Source of the DNA: Sporomusa silvacetica DSM 10669
Lineage (GTDB): Bacteria > Bacillota > Negativicutes > Sporomusales > Sporomusaceae
DNA length: 58,012 nt
Assembly: GCF_002257705.1 (NCBI RefSeq)
Contig: NZ_LSLK01000084.1
Span: forward strand, 1-58,012
Direction of reading: 5' to 3'
The notes below the pieces were generated by a model. The model saw only the letters and a program-made list of their open reading frames with translations. It was not told the origin of the DNA and ran no database searches. A program made the position numbers and the translations under genes. Of the stretch, positions 16,983 through 25,569 are shown piece after piece. The stretch's first letter is position 1, and each line of letters begins with the position of its first letter.

Positions 16983-17831
16983 TTAAGGAAAGAGGTAGTT
17001 TAGCTTAGCAACATGAAATAGGGCAAATACAAAAAGCGCTCCGATTATTGGAACTAAGGTCAGATACTGCGAAGACATCTCAATGGGGGATACAAAGATA
17101 TTATAATACCCGAGTGCCAAATTAACAGAAACCAAAAGGATAATACCGAGAAGACGGTAACGAAAACGTAATCTGAGACCAAAGCAAAGCGTAAAGACGA
17201 GTCCTGTAAGAATAATATGTACGGCATTTATTACAGGATGGTTTTTCTCAAGGGCCGAAAACAAGAGGTATTCGAATTTAAATATATTAAATACTCTGCT
17301 TACTACAAAGTTAATTACGATGGGGATAGGAATGTATGTCAAGTAAATAGTCAGTAAACGAAAAACTAATGATGGCTGCTTTTCCTGAAGGCCAAGCCAA
17401 AATCTCCTGCCTATAGCATACAAAATGATTATCCCGATACCAGTATAGATAGATTTCCACCAAAAATGCACATAGACACCGGCCTTAACGTAGAGCCAAT
17501 CAATGCCCGTAAAGACGGCAGCAATTCCTAAGATGAAGCGCCAGGATAATGAAAAAGAATTTATGGCTACAGCGGATGCCGGAACGATCAATAGGTCTGA
17601 GACCAAAGCGCCAATTAAACTATCGACCTGTGGGTCAGGCACAATCCCAGGTATGTAGTAATAGCCCCCAGTAAGCATGACCACTACCTCGAACGGATGA
17701 ATTATACCCGCAACCATTAGATGAAGTACTAATAGTCTCCAGTTTTTTCCGTGGCTGAGTGATGCGCCTAATAAAACAACACTAAGAGCAATAAGTCCGT
17801 AATACCAATAGGCAAAAGACAATACCATCAC
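16983..17831 (-). CDS. Polytopic membrane protein, unknown function
   Basis: 282 residues with about seven to eight hydrophobic helices (YWYYGLIALSVVLLGASL, FILGIAAVFTGIDWLYV, SIYTGIGIIILYAIGRRF, LLGIILLVSVNLALGYY and others). It lacks a signal peptide or a soluble domain of note. The PFEVVVMLTGGYYYIPGIVP and GIDWLYVKAGVY segments suggest a lipid-bilayer protein resembling small spore-former membrane proteins, but I cannot name the family. The start is either GTG 17831 or ATG 17828; the RBS is weak. It stands alone, with only fragments on both sides. Confidence 0.6.
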   Translation of the reverse strand: MMVLSFAYWYYGLIALSVVLLGASLSHGKNWRLLVLHLMVAGIIHPFEVVVMLTGGYYYIPGIVPDPQVDSLIGALVSDLLIVPASAVAINSFSLSWRFILGIAAVFTGIDWLYVKAGVYVHFWWKSIYTGIGIIILYAIGRRFWLGLQEKQPSLVFRLLTIYLTYIPIPIVINFVVSRVFNIFKFEYLLFSALEKNHPVINAVHIILTGLVFTLCFGLRLRFRYRLLGIILLVSVNLALGYYNIFVSPIEMSSQYLTLVPIIGALFVFALFHVAKLNYLFP

Positions 17832-17989
17832 TTCCGCGCTATAAGATTTAAATTAGTATGATTGTGATTTTATCCAACTCTCGTCTGAACCATATGCTTA
17901 GAAATAACCTATCCTCCAATATGTGTAAACCACCTGAAACCGCATTTAACAACGATTCCTGGTCTTCTCTGTTTAGCGTTATTCACGTG

Positions 17990-18157
17990 CTACCAACGGA
18001 AAGTCCAACATCCAGTACACCAGTAACGGATGTCTTCTTCTCTCGCCTTCGCAAACGATTCTTCTCCCCACGGATACCAATCAATCGGATTATGCGCGTG
18101 CTGCAATAAATACGGACTCTTCTCACTAGCTAGGTGGTTAACATGCCTCGTCGACAC
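17990..18157 (-). pseudogene. Thioredoxin-domain (DUF255/YyaL-like) protein, N-terminal fragment, copy 1
   Basis: A GTG at 18157, 5 bases after GAGGTGAT, opens STRHVNHLASEKSPYLLQHA and NPIDWYPWGEESFAKAREED, the hallmark N-terminus of DUF255 thioredoxin-fold proteins. After about 41 residues homology stops abruptly (before the expected KPIFLSIGYSTCHWC) and an unrelated tail ends at 17990. The same fragment with the same breakpoint occurs at 23229-23369, and similarity extends upstream to about 18255. Downstream, 17832-17989, a coding-like but unassigned stretch remains on the same strand. Confidence 0.75.
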
Positions 18158-18309
18158 TAGCATCACCTCTTTTTTATAACTACCATTTAAGATTTGCTTG
18201 ATGCTGGTTTTACATACGCTGTATCCATTGGATAATTATTATTTGTTAGGATTATTTTATCATAATTGGTATGTTGTGGTAAGTCAAGGTAAATATGCAA
18301 AAATAAAAA

Positions 18310-18567
18310 TCAGCATATCAAATAAATGCTGGTAATAAAAACATTGTCACTGCTTAGCAGCGAGGAAATAAAAAGACCCTTATCAAACAGTTTGACCGTT
18401 GCATTCAAAATAACTATATCAAATCCAGGTAGATCCCCCAAATAGTCAAGTTCAAAACTACCCAGTTCATTTCCATACTTACTATCCACAACACTTAACA
18501 ATTGTATACCCCTCTCAGGTGTGCCCTTGCAAATCATTGTACATTTATCTAATTTATACAATATCAA
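18310..18567 (-). CDS. Small hypothetical ORF
   Basis: About 85 codons with mixed composition (TPERGIQLLSVVDSKYGNEL) that looks coding-like, but the start is a TTG with only a modest AAGGTTGA before it and no family is recognised. It may be a remnant of a longer gene. Bases 18158-18309 contain the upstream part of the DUF255 duplication and otherwise nothing. Confidence 0.3.
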   Translation of the reverse strand: MILYKLDKCTMICKGTPERGIQLLSVVDSKYGNELGSFELDYLGDLPGFDIVILNATVKLFDKGLFISSLLSSDNVFITSIYLIC

Positions 18568-18648
18568 CCTTCAACAGCAGCACAAACTCAACTTGTACCA
18601 GGTTTATATAGAAGTAATTAAGTTTTTTATGCCAATTGAAAAAGAATA

Positions 18649-18686
18649 AACAGCGATATCACACCCAATACTGTGATATCGCTGTT
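18649..18686 (-). terminator. Terminator of the Cys-symmetric protein gene
   Basis: AACAGCGATATCACA and TGTGATATCGCTGTT form a perfect 15-bp stem with an eight-base loop; on the minus strand it is followed by TATTCTTTTTC. It lies about 100 bases after the gene ending at 18783. Confidence 0.75.
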
Positions 18687-18782
18687 ATTATTTGGGGGCA
18701 ACCGGGGTTGACTTTTCGATTTTTCTTGTTCAATTCCTCTACCTGTTTGAAAACCTTTCTGATTATTCAAGGCCAAGAGGCA

Positions 18783-19130
18783 TCATCGAAGCATCAGGCA
18801 GCGACGAGCGCACATATTGTACAAATAGGTGCAGCGCTGCCACTGCCATGGTGTGCGGGCATAATACAAGCAACGTTGATATGCAGTCCAGCAACGCCTT
18901 AGACATATCCGTTGCGGCCTATACGCATCCCCGCCAGGAACCACCGGTGGTAACTGCCGCTGTAGTAATGTTTGGTAGTGATAGTATAATTTATTCATCG
19001 GAAGCCGGTATCCTAAATTATCAGGATTGTTCCGCCCAACCCAGTCTCCGAAATCATCCCACCCGATGCCATCCCCAAAGTCATTGTCGCCGAAGTCACC
19101 AGTCGATAATTGGTAAAAATTTGCATGCAT
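18783..19130 (-). CDS. Small protein with mirror-symmetric cysteine pattern
   Basis: 115 residues from ATG 19130, with AAAGGTGG 8 bases upstream; an in-frame GTG at 19142 overlaps that RBS. The N-terminal third is acidic and repetitive (GDFGDNDFGDGIGWDDFGDW). The C-terminal 40 residues carry six cysteines spaced C-x3-C-x6-C-x12-C-x6-C-x3-C, rich in Arg, Tyr and Trp. The mirror spacing suggests an antiparallel helical hairpin cross-linked by disulfides, or a metal-binding site. No signal peptide is visible. I do not recognise the family. It has its own RBS and terminator, so I regard it as a real gene. Confidence 0.65.
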   Translation of the reverse strand: MHANFYQLSTGDFGDNDFGDGIGWDDFGDWVGRNNPDNLGYRLPMNKLYYHYQTLLQRQLPPVVPGGDAYRPQRICLRRCWTAYQRCLYYARTPWQWQRCTYLYNMCARRCLMLR

Positions 19131-19199
19131 TATGAAAACCACCTTTCAATGCTAATTTTCTCGATTTATATTATGTAAAATAGCATCAAAAGGTTCTCG

Positions 19200-19330
19200 G
19201 ATGGGACACGGGAGCAGGTTCATTGTCCCACTATGAATATTTGGGGACGTCAGACCACCTTATACAAGGGGACGGTGGTAGTGTCTTATTGGAACACCAC
19301 TATATGTGACAGTACCACCGTCCGAAACCA
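19200..19330. repeat. Cluster of REP-like hairpins
   Basis: Contains GGGAGCAGGTTCATTGTCCC (19210-19229), GGGGACGTCAG, AAGGGGACGGTGGTAGTGTC and the inverted CAGTACCACCGTCC. Together they form nested imperfect palindromes of the type flanking the Y1 transposase. Confidence 0.6.
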
Positions 19331-19359
19331 CTGAAAAACGGCCGATTTTTAAGCCATTT

Positions 19360-19612
19360 TGGGATCTTACTCTTGATAATTGTTGGAACGGCATTATTTG
19401 TCCCAATAGAATCTCTTGGCCCCAACTGCTCTTTCCTCGTTTTTTATTGATTGTATGATTTCCCATTATACAAAACCACTGATCGCTATCCTTGTTATAA
19501 CTGAATCGGCTCTCATCAATTTTGTATACTGAGTCGCTTACTGGTATAATTGCCTCTACTTTATCCTCTTTTAAAATAGCCTGGATTTGCTTTTCACTTC
19601 ACAAATCGCTTC
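19360..19612 (-). pseudogene. IS1182-family transposase internal remnant
   Basis: The minus-strand frame reads KQIQAILKEDKVEAIIPVSD, SVYKIDESRFSYNKDSDQWF and CIMGNHTINKKRG. The YNKDSDQWFC block is characteristic of IS1182 transposases. It is interrupted on the left by REP-like hairpins and on the right by a stop. A C-terminal remnant of the same family lies at 40008-40204. A further coding-like scrap (LGIEYMDENGEAICEVKSK) overlaps around 19590-19650. Confidence 0.65.
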
Positions 19613-19672
19613 CCCATTCTCATCCATATACTCAATTCCTAACCAAATTCAACTTGTTTTTCATTAAAAACT

Positions 19673-19707
19673 AGAGCCATAGCTATCATACGATTAGCTA
19701 CGGCTCT
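19673..19707 (-). terminator. Terminator hairpin shared with 39669-39703
   Basis: AGAGCCGTAGCTA pairs with TAGCTATGGCTCT (one mismatch) on the minus strand and is followed by AGTTTTTAATG. It is downstream of the PAS-GGDEF gene. The hairpin and the 60 bases to its right recur at 39669-39760, next to the other GGDEF gene. Confidence 0.7.
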
Positions 19708-19743
19708 ACTTCGGTAAATTACTTCTTTTTCCTGCCGCTAATA

Positions 19744-20673
19744 TTACTTTAATGAACATGGATTTAGATCGTTTGAGTAAGAAGCCTTATTCCTACCTGT
19801 TCTTTTGCTTAAATACAACAATTCATCTGCTCTCTTAATCAGTGTTTCATCCGTATCTTTTAGTTCGGCCAGCGTAGCCCCTACCGAAACAGTTACTCTA
19901 ATTTCTTCAAGTCCCATGCGAAACACCGATTGCTCAGTCAGTACTCGAACTCGCTCCGCAACTTTGACAAGTTCTTCTTTTAAATGTGTATTTACAATTG
20001 CCAAAAATTCCTCTCCACCCCAACGAAAAGCAATGCCCTTGTTACCGATGCTATTTTGAATTGTTTTGGCCACCATTTTAATAATCTTATCGCCGATGTC
20101 ATGACCATATTGGTCATTGACTCGCTTAAAATGATCAATATCTACAAATAGCACACCGAAGAATGGCCTACCTACTTTATTCATTTCATTCATTTTGGCT
20201 GATAACTCAATTTCAACATAGCGCTTGTTTCCCAACCCTGTCAAAGAATCCATCAAAGAAAGTTCCTTAAATTGAGCTAACTGTTCTAGTAAATGTGACT
20301 TGCTAGAATTATCGCTGAATACCTCCACAGCTCCAATTATCTCATTCTCTTCATTGCGAACTGGCGAAATTCGAACTAAAATAGGGATGCGATGTCCATT
20401 CTTATGCTGAAAATACAATTCCTCTTCCCTTAAGAAACCATCTTTTAGCGTCTTAGCTAACGGACACAATTCCCCACGACAAAGTAAAACTCCCTTACTA
20501 TTAACATGATTCAGTCTATTATTATAACAATAGCATCCTACAATATCATTACTAGAATATCCCGTTAAAATTTCGGCGCTTGCATTCCAATAGATTATTT
20601 TTCTATCCTTATCGACAAAATACACTCCATCATAAAGATAGTCTAACATTGTCTTATAAAAAGAAAGTTCCAT
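19744..20673 (-). CDS. PAS-GGDEF diguanylate cyclase
   Basis: 309 residues from ATG 20673 (RBS AGAGGTG). Residues 5-125 form a PAS domain (LYDGVYFVDKDRKIIYWNAS) of the Cys-containing subtype with GCYCYNNRLNHV and LLCRGELCPLAKTLKDG. A short coiled linker leads to a GGDEF domain with MDSLTGLGNKRYVE, FVDIDHFKRVNDQYGHDIGD and the active-site RWGGEEF. It should make cyclic di-GMP from GTP; the PAS cysteines may sense redox or bind a cofactor (inferred). No membrane segment. The last six or so codons (NPCSLK-stop) are encoded by the left end of an R1 repeat, so the natural C-terminus was overwritten. Confidence 0.92.
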   Translation of the reverse strand: MELSFYKTMLDYLYDGVYFVDKDRKIIYWNASAEILTGYSSNDIVGCYCYNNRLNHVNSKGVLLCRGELCPLAKTLKDGFLREEELYFQHKNGHRIPILVRISPVRNEENEIIGAVEVFSDNSSKSHLLEQLAQFKELSLMDSLTGLGNKRYVEIELSAKMNEMNKVGRPFFGVLFVDIDHFKRVNDQYGHDIGDKIIKMVAKTIQNSIGNKGIAFRWGGEEFLAIVNTHLKEELVKVAERVRVLTEQSVFRMGLEEIRVTVSVGATLAELKDTDETLIKRADELLYLSKRTGRNKASYSNDLNPCSLK

Positions 20674-20770
20674 TTTTCTCACCTCTTTATTTAATCTATT
20701 ATATATTATGTTAATATTCGTTATATGCTTCCAGGTGGGTGCCTACTCTTAGACCTTTTTTTTGCAAAAT

Positions 20771-20912
20771 TTACACTCTGCGGTTAGTTTGGTAACCGTT
20801 AAATAACGCCCACATTGCAATAAAAAGGCCACCCAAAGGTGGCAATGCAATGGGTTCTATCATGATTTTATTGTCTGTAATCTGCAACTTGGCGGAATCA
20901 CGGTTGCCCACG
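20771..20912 (-). pseudogene. C-terminal remnant of a membrane protein
   Basis: A coding-like frame RDSAKLQITDNKIMIEPIAL followed by the hydrophobic PPLGGLFIAMWALFNGY and a stop. Upstream it merges with REP-like hairpins, so the 5' part is missing. Family unknown. Confidence 0.35.
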
Positions 20913-20917
20913 GAAGA

Positions 20918-21030
20918 AGGGACAAGGGGACAGGTCATTTGTCCACAAAAAACTTCTGGAAGGCGAGTTATAGTTATCACGAGATGTTATTTCACTAACT
21001 TTTGGGACAGTACACCTGTCCCCCCGTCCC
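20918..21030. repeat. REP-like hairpin pair
   Basis: GGGACAAGGGGACAGGTCAT at 20920-20939 and the inverted GGGACAGTACACCTGTCCCC at 21003-21022 frame about 60 bases. They separate two unrelated gene fragments (20771-20912 and 21040-21156). Confidence 0.65.
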
Positions 21031-21039
21031 TTTCTTTCC

Positions 21040-21156
21040 CGACCTTCGTCCCGGACAACGGCATGATCCGCAAAACAGGCGACAAATGCGGTACTATCAT
21101 GATCATTTTTTGCCTGAAGAAACGCTTCAATAACCCGACGGTAGTTTTATAGACAT
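21040..21156 (-). pseudogene. SnoaL/NTF2-like protein, N-terminal fragment
   Basis: ATG 21156 with RBS GGAGGG starts MSIKLPSGY; after a frameshift the sequence continues VIEAFLQAKNDHDSTAFVAC and FADHAVVRDEGR, the typical first 35 residues of SnoaL-like (NTF2-fold) proteins. It is truncated by the REP-like hairpin region at 21030. Confidence 0.65.
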
Positions 21157-21191
21157 AGTATTTCCCTCCAAAATTTTTTTATTGTTCATAG

Positions 21192-21395
21192 TTACTTACT
21201 CCACTGGCCAAGTCCAACGAATCCCCCAAAAACGTGAAGTTGTTTCCGTGCTATTGCCAAGTGACTTGTAAAGGATTTCTGTCCACCAACCGTTGATAGG
21301 TATATTTCGGATAACCCACCATCATTCCACTGGTCACCTGCATGTTTTTCGGTAAGTTCAGTAAGACAGCATGTCATATTAAAACTAGGATTCAT
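21192..21395 (-). CDS. Small hypothetical ORF coupled to the WYL gene
   Basis: 67 codons (MNPSFNMTCCLTELTEKHAG and so on) whose ATG overlaps the stop of the WYL regulator by 11 bases. It looks coding, but could be the front part of a longer gene cut at its 3' end. No family recognised. Confidence 0.4.
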   Translation of the reverse strand: MNPSFNMTCCLTELTEKHAGDQWNDGGLSEIYLSTVGGQKSFTSHLAIARKQLHVFGGFVGLGQWSK

Positions 21396-22228
21396 AAATT
21401 TTTAAACTTTGTCTCATTCGTGCTGCAATGGATTTTCTGACATGTTCCGGTTCCAATACTTCAACCCAAGCCCCAAAAGATAGGATGTAGCCATAAATCC
21501 ATTCCCCGTCGGGAAGAGCAACCTCCAAGGTAAAGCTGCCGTCATCATTTTGGATAATATACGAGTCGTCAAAATAATCGTATAGCCGATTTAAAGCCTT
21601 TGGTTGAAAGCGAAGTTTTAAATGCACAAGCGGTTGCGGTTGCGAAAAATCTTTTGCTTCGTTATTCGGTCCGGGAGGTATCTTTTGTTCAAATGTTTCC
21701 GCCAGTATTTCGAGCTTTTTTAACTTGAAATCCGAAAGGTTCTATGCTCTTGGCGCTGTCGGCAATAGGCCACTAAATACCACGCACTATCTTTAAATAT
21801 AAGTTTCTCTGGTTCTGCCAGTCGATTACTTTTATGGCCTTCGGCATTCACATACTGGAAACGGATGACTTTTCGCTGCAACAAGGCCTGCTTTATATCG
21901 TTGAACTTATTTTTTTCGTTTGGCATGCTTCCCCAAGGAGAAAAATCAACTTCAACCCAATCATAATTTGAAACATTTTTAAATATTGCCCCCATTTTTT
22001 CAAGAACCATATCTAATTCCGGATATTGAGTTGCCTGCAAGGTTTTGATCGCCAGTAGCAGACTTTCGCTTTCCTGGGTGGAAATAAGTGTCCGGTTTAT
22101 CGCATAATTTTCAAGAAGATATATACCGCCACCGTTGCCCTTGTTCATGTACACAGGCACGCCCGTTGAGGAGAGCACATCAATATCCCGATAAATGGTC
22201 CTCGTCGATACACCAAACCGCTCGGCAC
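21385..22228 (-). pseudogene. HTH-WYL (YafY-type) transcriptional regulator, frameshifted and 5'-truncated
   Basis: The frame reads AERFGVSTRTIYRDIDVLSS (DeoR-type helix-turn-helix), GVPVYMNKGNGGGIYLL, then the WYL core IRFQYVNAEGHKSNRLAEPE and LIFKDSAWYLVAYCRQRQEH, and ends with a WCX domain (DGEWIYGYILSFGAWVEVLE). A one-base frameshift near 21725 interrupts it, and the first 20 or so residues before the HTH are replaced by unrelated sequence with stops. Probably inactive. A separate WCX-type fragment of another WYL protein lies at 37702. Confidence 0.75.
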
Positions 22229-22849
22229 TTCATTTACATCTTCTTTGCAAATATGCCGTCCAGCCTTCTGATGACAGCCGATTCGCTAACCATGTCTGTC
22301 ACAAAAAATAAAAATAGATAGGAAGGTTAAACCTCCTACCTATTTTCGCACCATCCCTATAGCATTCGATACACGACAATCTCAAACAACCTATTCCAAT
22401 CTTTAATGAATTTGATTCGCCTGAACAGACTCCAGATGGATCACTGAAAAAACTTGTTTCAAACAGTCCCTAATTCCACGACATCAATGCTTTTGGTGAG
22501 AGGGTTAAAACCGATTAATGGTAAACAAAAAACACTATCCTGATCCAGAATGCTAACCACTCGACCACTTCAGAAAACTTCAACTCTGAAATACTTGGGT
22601 TGATCTCCAGCTCACTATAAGGATGGTGCTTAACTAGATAATAACATACACCGAGTAGATTTGCAAGACCACTAGTCTGAATTTTAAATTTTCTTTGTTA
22701 ATTTAGGTCATGCGCCATGATACCAGTGTTTAATCAAGTACAGAAGACACCAATCAAGAAATAATACCAAAACAAAAAATTTGTTTACAAATGGAACCGG
22801 GCTATTTTAGCCCGGTTATCTATCCTTTTTGCTGTTAGCGGGGGGCTGG
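22229..22849. other. Intergenic region without recognisable genes
   Basis: Both strands show frequent stops. The only notable feature is a tRNA-D-arm-like string near 22549-22570 without the rest of a tRNA. No repeat of the R1 or REP type was found here. Confidence 0.5.
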
Positions 22850-23236
22850 CTATTTTAAGAACCTGATAGTTATTTCGGGATAATATTTGAATTTAGTTGC
22901 AAATGGGTGGGCAACAAAGCTCGGCTCATCTTGAATCATTTTCTCAATTGTACTTTTTTCAAGGGTATAATAGGGCTTAATTACCCCAAAAGGAGTGTGT
23001 ATCTCTGACGAAAGAACCCCGTTGTCAATGTGAGAAATTTTAGCATCCTCCAAAACCAAGGTATAGTCGCCCAAAACGTTCCCGTTCTCCGTGAGGCGCA
23101 TTCCCATAAGATTCCTTCCAGATATAAAGCGCTTAAACGTTGTATAGAGCGTTGGGTGGTTCAGCTCAAACGCATCAACTACTCGCTTGCAGAAAGGTAG
23201 AAATTCCTCTTGCATGAATTTGTCAGTATCAATCAT
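22850..23236 (-). CDS. Conserved-looking hypothetical protein
   Basis: 128 residues from ATG 23236. Soluble, mixed alpha/beta: MIDTDKFMQEEFLPFCKRVV, NVLGDYTLVLEDAKISHIDN, GVIKPYYTLEKSTIEKMIQD. The helix-then-sheet order is compatible with an SCP2-like lipid-binding fold, but I see no decisive motif. It has no good RBS of its own: its ATG overlaps the TGA of a truncated DUF255 reading frame that carries the RBS, so it may be translated by coupling to that fragment. Confidence 0.55.
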   Translation of the reverse strand: MIDTDKFMQEEFLPFCKRVVDAFELNHPTLYTTFKRFISGRNLMGMRLTENGNVLGDYTLVLEDAKISHIDNGVLSSEIHTPFGVIKPYYTLEKSTIEKMIQDEPSFVAHPFATKFKYYPEITIRFLK

Positions 23237-23369
23237 GGTTTCCCGCCTCTTCTCTCGCCTTCGCAAACGCTTCTTCTCCCCACTGATACCAATCAATTGG
23301 ATTATGCGCATGCTGCAATAAATACGGACTCTTTTCATTTGCTAGGTGGTTGACGTGCTTCGTAGACAC
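23229..23369 (-). pseudogene. DUF255 thioredoxin-domain N-terminal fragment, copy 2 (acts as leader ORF?)
   Basis: GTG 23369 after GAGGTGAT opens STKHVNHLANEKSPYLLQHA and NPIDWYQWGEEAFAKAREE, then ends GNHD-stop. It breaks at the same codon as the copy at 17990-18157. The stop overlaps the start codon of the 22850-23236 gene (ATGATTGA arrangement). Upstream similarity between both copies reaches about 23465. Confidence 0.75.
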
Positions 23370-23708
23370 TAGCATCACCTCATTTTTTATAGTTACTATT
23401 TAGGATTTGCTTGGCAAAGGTTTTGCATACGTTATTTAATTAATAATCGTTATTCGTTAGGATTAGAGAAGGACAAGGGGACAGGTTGAAATGAAAAAAC
23501 GAACGACTTTTTAGCCACGCAACCGTCACTGTTGTGCTCGTTATCCTTTTGCTCTTTTACTGACCCTGCTGCCTTTATTAATCAGCCGCAGCAGAAAAGT
23601 CAATTCTACAATAGTAATTCAGTACCACACTTGAATAACCATGCCACGAAATAAAAATAGATATTAGTTAAAAAATTGACCACACTTTGTTATCACTAAA
23701 ATCACTAA
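23370..23708. other. Gap with a repeat fragment of R1
   Basis: Holds the 5' side of the DUF255 duplication (to 23465), a REP-like AAGGGGACAGGTTG at 23473-23486, and a partial R1 right end (CATGCCACGAAATAAAAATA at about 23640-23660). No gene. Confidence 0.5.
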
Positions 23709-24653
23709 TTAGATTGCTTTTTCATCCATATTTATACTATGTAAAATCATTCCAATGATGATAATTATTATTCCCATTAACGGCCAACCAATTGGTAAGG
23801 TTCCTCCTAAAAATAACACTTCACCTATAACAGTAAATGCTACCTCTCCTGCTTGAGTAGCTTCAACAACTGCAAGCTGCTTAGGATTACCTTTTGCTTT
23901 ATCAGTAGCATAAAAAAATAACATAGTTGCAATGATTCCAGACAAAATTGCAACTATAAATGACTGAATAACTTGCCCTGAGCTTGGCAACCCAATTGTC
24001 GCTATTCCATAAAAAGATAAAACTAACCAAAATGGTATGCTTGCGAGGGTCATTCCCAACACACGCTGGTACACATCTAATCTTTCCTCGCAAATTAACA
24101 TCATTTTGCGATTCCCAAGTGGATATGCAAATGCTGCAATAATTACTGGTAAGATTCCAATTAAGAGTTTTGAGGAATCTATATTTTCTGTTTCTCGAGC
24201 TTGTATCAAAATTACTCCGAGCAGAATAAATGCAGAGATAATTAATTCCCGCACAGGAAGTTTCTGTCTTTTCCCTTGTATGTCATTAAATTTTTTTACC
24301 TCTTGGGATAAGAATGGAACTAATAATGAACCTGCAACAATTGTAATTTGCCATGAACCTGCAACTAGCCAGGCAGGGCCATAAGCAGCAGCAAAACATA
24401 ATGGTGCATAAAATAAACCAAACCCAACACTACTCCAGAATAACCATTCTCGTGGTTTAGTTTTCATTTCATATAAAAGTCCTTGCATATTACGTCTAGC
24501 CATAACAATTAATACTAAGAATGGCACAGTAAATAAATATCGTAACGCTGCACTCCAAATCCAGCTTCCACCAGATAAATCCATTGCACGATTTAGAATA
24601 AAAGTAGAAGCAAAAAATAGCGATGCCAAAATACCAATAAAAATCAACTGCAA
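23709..24653 (-). CDS. DMT-superfamily (EamA/EmrE-like) multidrug efflux-type transporter
   Basis: 314 residues with ten hydrophobic helices in two homologous halves, starting LIFIGILASLFFASTFILNR, the usual start of 10-TM DMT transporters of the multidrug resistance efflux subgroup. The C-terminal half contains VVEATQAGEVAFTVIGEVLF. The start is a TTG with AAGGGG 5 bases upstream. It lies in the inner membrane; the substrate is unknown. It has no operon partner. Confidence 0.85.
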   Translation of the reverse strand: MQLIFIGILASLFFASTFILNRAMDLSGGSWIWSAALRYLFTVPFLVLIVMARRNMQGLLYEMKTKPREWLFWSSVGFGLFYAPLCFAAAYGPAWLVAGSWQITIVAGSLLVPFLSQEVKKFNDIQGKRQKLPVRELIISAFILLGVILIQARETENIDSSKLLIGILPVIIAAFAYPLGNRKMMLICEERLDVYQRVLGMTLASIPFWLVLSFYGIATIGLPSSGQVIQSFIVAILSGIIATMLFFYATDKAKGNPKQLAVVEATQAGEVAFTVIGEVLFLGGTLPIGWPLMGIIIIIIGMILHSINMDEKAI

Positions 24654-24814
24654 CGTACCCCTTCTTTCACAACTTATTAAGTTCTGTCCATTCCGAAAAA
24701 TTCGAAGTAAATCTAATGTATCTTAAGACGTTGGGTTCTGAATTTGGCGAGCAGACTTGCATCGGGCAGTTCTTCATCAGGATTAATGCCAATAAACCAC
24801 ATAAATAGCTATCA

Positions 24815-24940
24815 TCCATTAAGGACGATAGCTATTTATTCGTTTTGTTGGGTTATATTTCCTGTTATATACTAGAATTTAAGCAATTTTTTATTAATTT
24901 AATGAACATGGTACCACTGTCATGTGAAAAGTCCCTTTGG
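24815..24940 (+). repeat. R1 repeat, left-end copy with hairpin
   Basis: A hairpin AATAGCTATC/GATAGCTATT at 24807-24838 is followed by TTAATTTAATGAACATGGTA and CCACTGTCATGTG, the left end of R1. The rest of the element is missing; the FMN reductase gene lies 60 bases downstream. Bases 24654-24806 are otherwise empty. Confidence 0.65.
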
Positions 24941-25002
24941 GGTAGCTTATCTGAATAATGGATAAGCAATCACCATTCTTTAATTATTTTATCCATCTTT
25001 AC

Positions 25003-25569
25003 TCAGAACTTCTTAGGTACATTAGTCTCAACCCAAGCTGCAAATGCATCCATAAACTTTTGCAAAAACTCGCGACTACTTTCATTAATAAGAGCACCAT
25101 TGACATCAAAAAGTGTCGTAGCATTTCCGATATAGGCCTCGGGTTGCTGCATAGTTGGAACATTCAAGAAGACCAGGGATTGCCTTAGGTGATGATTTGC
25201 GCCAAAACCACTTAATCCACCTGGTGATACGCTCACCACTGCACCAGGTTTGCCATCCCATACATTTTTTCCATATGGTCGTGAGCCTACATCGAGGGCA
25301 TTCTTAAGCACCGCAGGAACTGAGCGGTTGTACTCTGGCGTTATGAAAAGAATTGCGTCAAATTTCTTCACTCGCTCACGAAACTCTGTCCATGATGAAG
25401 GCGGGTTGCCTTCATCATCGAAATCTTGGTTGTAAATTGAAAGATCGCCGATCTCGACTTCTTCCATCTCAAAAGAAGCAGGAGCCAATGTCTTCAATGC
25501 ATTAGCGATCTTCTTGCTAAATGATTCGTTGCGAAGACTTCCTATGAGAATTCCGATTTTCTTAACCAT
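25003..25569 (-). CDS. NADPH-dependent FMN reductase (flavodoxin-like)
   Basis: 188 residues. IGILIGSLRNESFSKKIA is the FMN phosphate-binding loop of the NADPH-dependent FMN reductase/ChrR/YieF group; FITPEYNRSVPAVLKNALD and GKPGAVVSVSPGGLSGFGA complete the flavin site. Such enzymes reduce quinones, azo dyes or metal oxyanions. RBS GGGGG precedes the ATG by 8 bases. Solitary gene. Confidence 0.92.
   Translation of the reverse strand: MVKKIGILIGSLRNESFSKKIANALKTLAPASFEMEEVEIGDLSIYNQDFDDEGNPPSSWTEFRERVKKFDAILFITPEYNRSVPAVLKNALDVGSRPYGKNVWDGKPGAVVSVSPGGLSGFGANHHLRQSLVFLNVPTMQQPEAYIGNATTLFDVNGALINESSREFLQKFMDAFAAWVETNVPKKF

Noticed and set aside
22540..22575. tRNA-like string on the minus strand (GGTCGAGTGGTTAGC)
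   Set aside because: It resembles a tRNA D-arm, but no acceptor stem, anticodon stem or TTCGA T-loop follows at the right distances.
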